From positions 4,252,001 to 4,316,000 of the forward strand of contig NZ_CP063779.1 of assembly GCF_021596945.1 (NCBI RefSeq): a stretch of DNA of 64,000 nucleotides, written 5' to 3'. Origin of the DNA: Mongoliitalea daihaiensis. Its GTDB lineage: Bacteria > Bacteroidota > Bacteroidia > Cytophagales > Cyclobacteriaceae. The notes under the pieces are model-generated. The model was given only the letters and a program-made list of their open reading frames with translations, had not been told where the DNA came from and made no database searches. Shown here piece after piece: positions 16,391 through 23,400 of this stretch; position 1 is the stretch's first letter; every line of letters begins with the position of its first letter. Both the position numbers and the translations under genes were made by a program.

Positions 16391-16703
16391 GCCAGGGCTT
16401 GAAAGCCACAGCAATTGATTGGCAAATCCATCTTCAAAGCATCTGAATTTCAGATAACAACAGTCAATTTATCACTTGGTTAAAACCCACAAACGAAAGT
16501 TCCAACAATCCATTCCTAATTATTCATTCCTCATTCCTAATTCACACTGGCAGTGGCGGGGTTTAAAAACCACGGCAATTGATTGGCAAATCCATCTTCA
16601 AAGCATCTGAATTTCAGATAATAACAGTCAATTTATCACTGGGTTGAAACCCAAAGACGAGAGTTCCAACAATCCATTCCTAATTATTCATTCCTAATTC
16701 ACA
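16391..16703. repeat. Tandem pair of ~155-bp direct repeats
   Basis: The block starting GCAATTGATTGGCAAATCC at 16411 recurs at 16575 (period 164). It continues nearly identical through CATCTGAATTTCAG, GTCAATTTATCAC, GTTCCAACAATCC and the ATTCATTCCTAATTC tail. The copies differ by a few substitutions and a 7-base deletion in the tail of the second. No ORF, terminal inverted repeat or target duplication was seen. It fills most of the 600 bp between the DUF4268 gene and the M28 peptidase gene. Confidence 0.85.
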
Positions 16704-16743
16704 ATGTTCACTGTCCAACTGTTCACTGCTAACTGCCAACTGC

Positions 16744-18246
16744 TCATTTCCCGAAGGCATAGGCTAACCCCACTCTAAAATTACGATTATATACTTCTAA
16801 ATCCGGTCTGGATTCGAGACTGAAAGGCTGCGTCAATGCATTTCTCCAATCAAAAGTCATGGTAAATTTACTTACTTGAAAACCAAATTGTAGATTCAGT
16901 CCCCATTCCTGATCCGGAAACTCCCAAGCTGGCCCAACAATATCAATACCGGCAAATTCAGGTAATCCTTGACTTAAGTGATGACGAAAATAAGCCCCAG
17001 CTCCTACGAAAGCCTTTCCAACACCATCTTCAGATGGACCTGTTGTCAGACGGATTAAAGCTGGTATGGTTACAGAATACCTTCTCAATTTATCTTCTTC
17101 AAAATAAGGAGTTGTGCTTCCATTGGAATCAATCAACGAGCTTACAACCAATTGAAGATTATTGGTCATATTCCAGCTGCCATACAGTCCAGCTTCCCAA
17201 GCAAACACACCATTCGCACGAAATGACTCCTGAACATGCCTGTTATGCGAATTTCCCAACCCTATCTTTGCACCAAATTGAAGGGCTTTACCACCCATAA
17301 CTTTTTCAGGAGCAAAAGAAGGAATCGCTGAAAGATTGGCTGCATTAGCCATCTCCAATGTCAGTGCAGTCACAAATCGGGTTACCTTGGCCATTCCTTC
17401 ATAGTCCAACAAATCTGGAGTATCTTCCGGTTTGTGGTAAGGAGAAATCAACCCTGTAAACACATGAATTGCAGGAATACCTATCTTTCCAAAAGGCCAG
17501 GTATCTGTTCGCATTTCAATGCTTGCATCCATTTTTTTGATGGTGATTTCTTCTCTTGCTTGAGCTCTAGCCATGAGGTCCTTCGCATCCGCAAGTGTTT
17601 CCCATCCTTTTAACTCTAGACCCTTTGCCTTGCCTAGCATTCCGATCATATCTAAACTAAACATAGCTTTAATAGCTGAGTTATCAAAAGGCTTATCAGC
17701 TTTCACAAAACGATCCGCACCGATCAATCCCGACTCTTCTGCATCAAAAGCTATAAACACGAGTGTTCGCTTGGGTCTCTCATTTCCTGTAAGGACCAAT
17801 CGGGCTATTTCCAACATACCAGCTACGCCAGAAGCATTATCATCGGCTCCAGGAAAATTCCGTTGTGTACCTGATGGTAGTATCTCAAAACCTAGATGAT
17901 CGTAATGCGCACCCACAACAATAATTTCTTTGGAGAGCTCCGGGTCCGAACCGGGAATCATTCCTACGATATTTTTTCCATTGACCTGTACCAGCTGCAC
18001 TTTGTAGGGAAACTCATGTATAAATGATCCGTTTTGAAAAGGCTGTAATCCTATTTCCTCCATTTGCTGTTCGAGGTAGGCCACTGCCTTAGCATGACCT
18101 ATTGTTCCAAGGCCCCTTCCTTCCAAAGAGTCAGCTGCTAAAATTTGTACGTGTCGTTCCAGTCGTTGGACAAGATTTTCTTGGGCCTGCAAAGAAAAAG
18201 ATACCAAGAAGAGGAAAATCAAAATCGCGGAGTATAGTTTAGACAT
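16744..18246 (-). CDS. M28 metallopeptidase fused to a C-terminal outer-membrane barrel-like domain
   Basis: This is a 500-residue protein with a signal peptide ending SFSLQAQ. Residues 25-310 are an M28 aminopeptidase with all five zinc-site positions: GAHYDHLG (His), GADDNASGV (Asp), DAEESGLIG (Glu), SLDMIG (Asp) and SPYHKPEDT (His). Residues about 330-500 are unlike M28 enzymes. They form alternating hydrophobic strands with Gly/Asn turns (LQFGAKIGLG, FAWEAGLYGSWNMTNNLQLVV, GKAFVGAGAYFRHH, WGLNLQFGFQVSKFTMTFDW) ending FRVGLAYAFGK, typical of an 8-strand outer-membrane barrel. The protease would thus be anchored in the outer membrane. It is monocistronic. Confidence 0.85.
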   Translation of the reverse strand: MSKLYSAILIFLFLVSFSLQAQENLVQRLERHVQILAADSLEGRGLGTIGHAKAVAYLEQQMEEIGLQPFQNGSFIHEFPYKVQLVQVNGKNIVGMIPGSDPELSKEIIVVGAHYDHLGFEILPSGTQRNFPGADDNASGVAGMLEIARLVLTGNERPKRTLVFIAFDAEESGLIGADRFVKADKPFDNSAIKAMFSLDMIGMLGKAKGLELKGWETLADAKDLMARAQAREEITIKKMDASIEMRTDTWPFGKIGIPAIHVFTGLISPYHKPEDTPDLLDYEGMAKVTRFVTALTLEMANAANLSAIPSFAPEKVMGGKALQFGAKIGLGNSHNRHVQESFRANGVFAWEAGLYGSWNMTNNLQLVVSSLIDSNGSTTPYFEEDKLRRYSVTIPALIRLTTGPSEDGVGKAFVGAGAYFRHHLSQGLPEFAGIDIVGPAWEFPDQEWGLNLQFGFQVSKFTMTFDWRNALTQPFSLESRPDLEVYNRNFRVGLAYAFGK

Positions 18247-18496
18247 AGAAAATAGTGTTGAGATTAGCTAAATGAACGAAAATAGCTAGCAAAAGTTAAT
18301 GATAGTTTCCGGAAAAATTTAATTTTTAGAATCACTCAAAAAAGTAAAAAGTAAGCTCTACAACAAAAACATCCCAAACCTTGCATGAAACAGCTAGGTT
18401 TGGGACATACATAAACCATAAGAGTTGGTGATCTTGTCCAACCTATACCCTAATTCAACAAACAAAGCAGCACACGTATGCTGCTTTGCCAACCTA

Positions 18497-19732
18497 TCAA
18501 CTTAACTTAAATTTGACCGGAAGTCGCATGCGGACGGCAACTTCTTCACCTCCTTGTTTGCCAGGAATCCAGTCTGGAAGCATTTTTACTACTCTTAAAG
18601 CTTCCTCATCACAGCCTCCACCGATCCCGCGCAAGAGCTCTTCGTTTTTGACTTTCCCATCGGGATGTATCTCAAACATGACATATACTGTCCCTTCTAT
18701 CCCCATTTCTTTCGCTTGCTGAGGGTACTTGAGATTTGCTGCGAGGAAGGCATTGAGAGCTTCCATCCCACCTGCAAACTCCGGGGCTTCTTCGACCATA
18801 TCAAAGACATCAGGAGTATCAGCTTCTGCAATAGGGACATCGACAACTTCTATTATTTCAGTCGTTTCTTCTTTCTTACTATCACAGGCAAATACCAGCA
18901 GTATGGCTGCCATCAAAGGAATTGCTAACAAAAATACAGACTTTTGTAAAGCATGGGATTGTTCGGATTTCATCATCATTTGGATTCGTTTTTTGGTTTG
19001 AAAATGGTTAAAATTATTCACTAAACTGCCATGGCTTTCCCTGATCAACAGATTTAAAAGCAGGCGGGCATAGGCGGATTTGGAGAAATTAGTGGTGACA
19101 ACTTGGTCTGCTTCGTATTCGTGAACTTCCCGGATACTCGCTTCATAATAGCGACAGACCGGATGAAACCATAAAAACGCTTGCACTAACTGAAAGAAAA
19201 GCAAGTCCAGCGTATGCCGTTTGCGGGCATGCACCGTCTCATGGTGGATAATGGGTTGCATAGCAACATCTTCAGTGTCAGAATGAGGCAGAAAAATATA
19301 GGAGAAAAAAGAAGCAGGCTGAAAATCAGGATGAACTACTAAAGTCAGCCCATCTTGCTTCATGTGTGTCCCTCGCTGTATATGATGAATAAGCTGCTTC
19401 AAACCCACACCCAAGACACCCAATTTCCAACAAACACCCATCACATACACCAGCAAAAGTATCTGAGCAAAACTTAGAGAATTCGGTTGAACTGATTCTA
19501 CACCTACCTGTATGGTAGGTAAGGTATATTCAAATAAGTCAGGCATCAATCCCTGTGCAGGCCCAATGCTAAACTGCATCAAGGGCAAACTGATTACAAA
19601 AACCAATCCAGTCAACAGATAGGCCCGATTCCAAGTAAAAAAGGTCAATTTAGCTAAGAATAGGTGATAAAACCCATACAGAATAAAGAGTGCCACACTC
19701 GCTTCCCAAAGGTAATTGGCTAATTGATTCAT
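18497..19732 (-). CDS. BlaR1/MecR1-like M56 metallopeptidase sensor with TonB C-terminal domain
   Basis: This is a 411-residue protein. The first ~110 residues have three membrane segments, and a fourth lies near 270-285. The M56 zinc motif HETVH is near residue 163, with a downstream Glu in EVHEYEADQVV. After the last membrane helix there is a Cys in a lipobox-like context (LLVFACDS), then an acidic linker. A TonB C-terminal domain follows at about 330-411 (EGTVYVMFEIHPDGKVKNEELL, GCDEEALRVVKMLPDWIPGK). BlaR1-like proteins cleave their partner repressor on receiving a signal; here TonB replaces the penicillin-binding sensor. It overlaps the BlaI-like gene by 4 nt (ATGA). Confidence 0.88.
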   Translation of the reverse strand: MNQLANYLWEASVALFILYGFYHLFLAKLTFFTWNRAYLLTGLVFVISLPLMQFSIGPAQGLMPDLFEYTLPTIQVGVESVQPNSLSFAQILLLVYVMGVCWKLGVLGVGLKQLIHHIQRGTHMKQDGLTLVVHPDFQPASFFSYIFLPHSDTEDVAMQPIIHHETVHARKRHTLDLLFFQLVQAFLWFHPVCRYYEASIREVHEYEADQVVTTNFSKSAYARLLLNLLIRESHGSLVNNFNHFQTKKRIQMMMKSEQSHALQKSVFLLAIPLMAAILLVFACDSKKEETTEIIEVVDVPIAEADTPDVFDMVEEAPEFAGGMEALNAFLAANLKYPQQAKEMGIEGTVYVMFEIHPDGKVKNEELLRGIGGGCDEEALRVVKMLPDWIPGKQGGEEVAVRMRLPVKFKLS

Positions 19733-20103
19733 TGCTGTGCGGGATTATCATAGTCATCAATCAATTTCTTCAATGCTTCCAATTCCTTGTCAGAAATCCC
19801 CTTTTCCTTCACCATAAAGGATAACACATTTTGTACAGAGCCCTCAAAATAGTTATTTACCAACTTATTGAAACTCTTCTTCCGGTAATCTTCCTGCGAA
19901 ACTAATGGGTAATACTCATGGATATTACCATAAGTTCGATGTGCTAAATACCCCTTTTTTTCCAACTGCTTGATATTGGATGCCAAGGTAGTATAGGGTG
20001 GTTGTGGTTCTGGCAATTCATTCAACACATCCCTCACCAAACCTTTTCCCAACCTCCAAAATACCTGCATCAATTGTTCTTCGTTTGCTGTCAATACTTC
20101 CAT
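19729..20103 (-). CDS. BlaI/MecI/CopY-family repressor
   Basis: This is a 124-residue winged-helix repressor. LTANEEQLMQVFWRLGKGLVRDVLNELPE and PPYTTLASNIKQLEKKGYLAH form the DNA-binding domain with the conserved YTT recognition segment. The C-terminal half (SFNKLVNNYFEGSVQNVLSFM, then an acidic helix) is the dimerisation and cleavage region of the family. Paired with the M56 sensor downstream, it forms a classic sensor-protease/repressor module. A tandem dyad 35 bp upstream of its start is the likely autoregulatory operator. Confidence 0.9.
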   Translation of the reverse strand: MEVLTANEEQLMQVFWRLGKGLVRDVLNELPEPQPPYTTLASNIKQLEKKGYLAHRTYGNIHEYYPLVSQEDYRKKSFNKLVNNYFEGSVQNVLSFMVKEKGISDKELEALKKLIDDYDNPAQQ

Positions 20104-20108
20104 AGTTT

Positions 20109-20116
20109 CAAATATA
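20109..20116 (-). promoter_or_regulatory. -7 promoter box of the BlaI-BlaR operon
   Basis: TATATTTG on the minus strand fits TAnnTTTG and is followed by AAACT and then the ATG of the repressor, leaving almost no 5' leader. The expected -33 position (20136-20139) overlaps the upstream dyad operator and lacks a clean TTTG. Confidence 0.5.
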
Positions 20117-20137
20117 TTACTATTATCTTAATGAACC

Positions 20138-20171
20138 TACGAAATTTTCGTAAATCTACGGATTTTTAGTA
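20138..20171. promoter_or_regulatory. Candidate tandem operator for the BlaI-type repressor
   Basis: TACGAAATTTTCGTA (20138-20152) is a perfect dyad around a central T. TACGGATTTTTAGTA (20157-20171) is a degenerate second copy, 19 bp further on (centre to centre), i.e. on nearly the same DNA face. The pair lies just upstream of the blaI-like -7 box. The rest of the 337-bp spacer up to the alpha-2-macroglobulin gene shows no other clear site, so the operator might also influence that divergent gene. Confidence 0.55.
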
Positions 20172-20440
20172 AATGCAGATAAAGTAGTTAGTGGTTTTAG
20201 TGCCTAAGCCTCTCCCCTTTTTCACCATTATTCTAACTATTTCAGCCATAGTTCAATACGCTCTACCTCATTTAATCACACTTTACTAGACTATCCAATA
20301 GCTACACCCAACATTATTTCAATTCCTTTCCATGCCTTTTACCTTTTCCTGCAAATCGAATAAAATTTTGTTTTTTACTGATTTTTACTTAACTAAGGGA
20401 TTAAATTCAACTAAACACCGTCTCCAATATCATTTTTAAA

Positions 20441-23400
20441 ATGAAGCAACTTTACTCCTTCAGATATCTTCTTTTTTTAGCCTTCCTTTGGGGATGCCTA
20501 GCTGGTATTCTCGGATTACTAACTATCCCTGCACATGCACAAGATCTCCTTCAAAGCCGACAAAGCAGCTATTTCACCTACATCTATCAACTTACCGATC
20601 AGGAAGCAGAAAAAATCTACCGAGAAAAACCTACTAACATCAACAAAAACTACTTCCACACTTTAGTAGACTCTTTTCCCACCGACACGAGCTTAGAAAA
20701 ATCCCTTCCCAGAGGACATTACCTAAAAACATTCGCAGCACAAAACCAACAGGTCAATACCTTACTTTCCATCCAAAATATCCAACTTTTCATCCTCAAT
20801 AATGAGCAAGATCTCCTTTTGCAACTGTTGGACACCGATGGGCAACTTATTACTGATGCACAGGTACGTTTGGGTAACAAAAAACTCAGGTTTGATGCAG
20901 CAACCCAATCTTATCAAGACCGTAAGTCGAATCAAGAGGGATTACTCATCGTAAAACACAAGGAATCTACCTCCTTTTTTGAGCTTTCCAAGCAACAAGA
21001 CAATCCTTGGATTCGAAGAACGAGCAAAAACATCTTGTATCAAAGCCCTGTACAGTATGTCTGGAAGCCTATCTATTTTGTACTTAGCCTACCAGTAGAC
21101 GCTTATAAATCCATCAAGTGGCACTCTACCACAGGTAGTATTTACCAAACCGCTCACTTTTTCGAAAGGGCCTACCATCGCACAGCATGCCTCTTCAATC
21201 CTTCCCACTGCAACTGGAGAAGGTATAATCTCCCCTCCACCAAAGGCTATCTCGTCTTCAACAAACCGAAATACATGCCACAGGATAGCGTATTTTTTAA
21301 GGCATTTATAACCAACGCCAAAGGTAAACCGACACAGACTGAAGTAGATACTTACCTTCTTGGAGCAGATCAGCCGACCTTCCTTGGCCAACTTAAAAGC
21401 TACCGAAAGGGAGCATTCGAACACCGATTTTACCTCCATGACTCTTTGGGATTGAAGTTAGATAAATCCTATCGGCTAGTTCTTCGAAATAAAAATAAGC
21501 AACCACTGCTATTCGAAGAATTCTACTATGAAGCCTATGAACTGAATAAGATCCATCTAGACGTCCGAACCGATCAACCTACACATCAGCAAAACGAAGC
21601 TTTGAAACTTCAGGTAAGTGCTAAGGATGAAAACGGCTTGTTTTTAAAAGACGCGCGCATAGAGATTTTATTGGTGACAGATCAAGCCACATCCTTCCAT
21701 CAGCCCATCGCATTTATTCCTGATACACTTGCGCGTTTTTCAAAAGAACTTATTCCAGATAAAATCACAGAGGTTCTCATTCAGGCCGATGAATTTCCCC
21801 CAGCAGACTTCAACTATACCATTGATGTGCGCTTATTGACTGCGGATAATGAATCTGCCAAGAAAAATATCCAAGTTTCCTACAAACATGACAGCGATCC
21901 CTTCTTGTTGGATTTTACGCAGGATTCTTTGATTGTAAAGAGAAACCCACTCAACTCATCATCAGACAATTTTGCTCAACTAATTGGAATGGATGCTTTT
22001 GGGAATGAGCAGCTATTGATGCAAGATCGCTTACCCTTTTCCCATCCTATCCATACACAGTACGTTGGGTTTAAAGTCCAATCAGCCCAACAATTTCAGG
22101 CGTTTGATTGGAATGGAGCTAATCCATTACTGGAAATGTTTGCTGAACGTAACTCCAAAAACCTCAGTATTCAGGTTCGCAATCCAAGAAACCTACCTTT
22201 TTCCTACCATTTATTCAAAAAAAACACACCAGTAACATCCAGCTATAGCAAGTCTCTCGCTTTGGATTATAAAACCCACTCTAAACAAAATTACTACCTC
22301 AATATCAATTACTTATGGGCGGGAGAAATGAAGCAAGAAACCTATCAAATTTCCTTCAAGAAGAAACAATTAAACATTTTGGTGGAAGAACCCCTCATCA
22401 TTACACCTGGACAGGAAGCTGCTATCCAAATCCAAGTGACGGATAGTAAAAAAAGGCCATTGAAAGATGTTGATATTACTGCTTTTGCCCTGACCAAGAA
22501 ATTTGGCTTTACTCCTCCAAAAGTGCCAAATGTAGAAAAACCTCGACCCGGGAAGCTATTTATCAATAGCTTCTCCGCAAATAAAACTTCCGAACTTAGA
22601 AACACGCAGCCACTGGATTACCGAACTTGGAAGCTATTGGCTGAAATTGATTCAATCGAGTTTTACAAATTTATGTATCCTGAACAGGAAATGTACCGTT
22701 TCCTAACCCAAGCTCCTGAAGGGCTAACGCAGGCTGCTCCCTTCCTCTTCATCGATGGAAAACCTGAGGCTCCATCCATTATTTACATAGATAATGTTCC
22801 TGTGTATTTCGCATGGAATTCCATTCAAAATCCCTACGCTTTTCCAATCAATCCCGGCAAGCATCAGGTGAAAATCAGAACCCCTCACTACTTGATTACT
22901 TTCGATGATTTGATCTTTGAAGAAGGGATGAAGACTATTTTTTCGATTGACGTAGCAAAGTACCAAGGAAAGTTCACAAAAGAATTGCAAAAGCCTGTTT
23001 TAACTGAAGAAGAAAAAGCCTCACTTTATCCGTATGTGTTTCCTCTTCGGAATATTCCAACCGAGCGAATGGCTTATCTCAAAAAAGGCAATCAAATTTA
23101 TTTCCTAGGTATGCCCGGCACTCAGTTTGGTAATCGACTCTTTACAGGCCCAATCTATGGAGACTTTAGCTATCAGGTAGTCAATGGATATACCCATAAA
23201 CTGAGACATGAACCTCGCATGGAATATGAATTTTTTCCCACGGTAGTGAAAATGCGTGAAATGCAAACATCGGCATATCCCAAAAATTTATATACCCAGG
23301 CTCGCTATCTACCCCTAGAGGATTTTGCATGGACTGAAAAGAAACTCGTCGAAACTTGGGAAAAGCATTTAGAAGATAAAAGACGGGAATCCCTTGTCTT

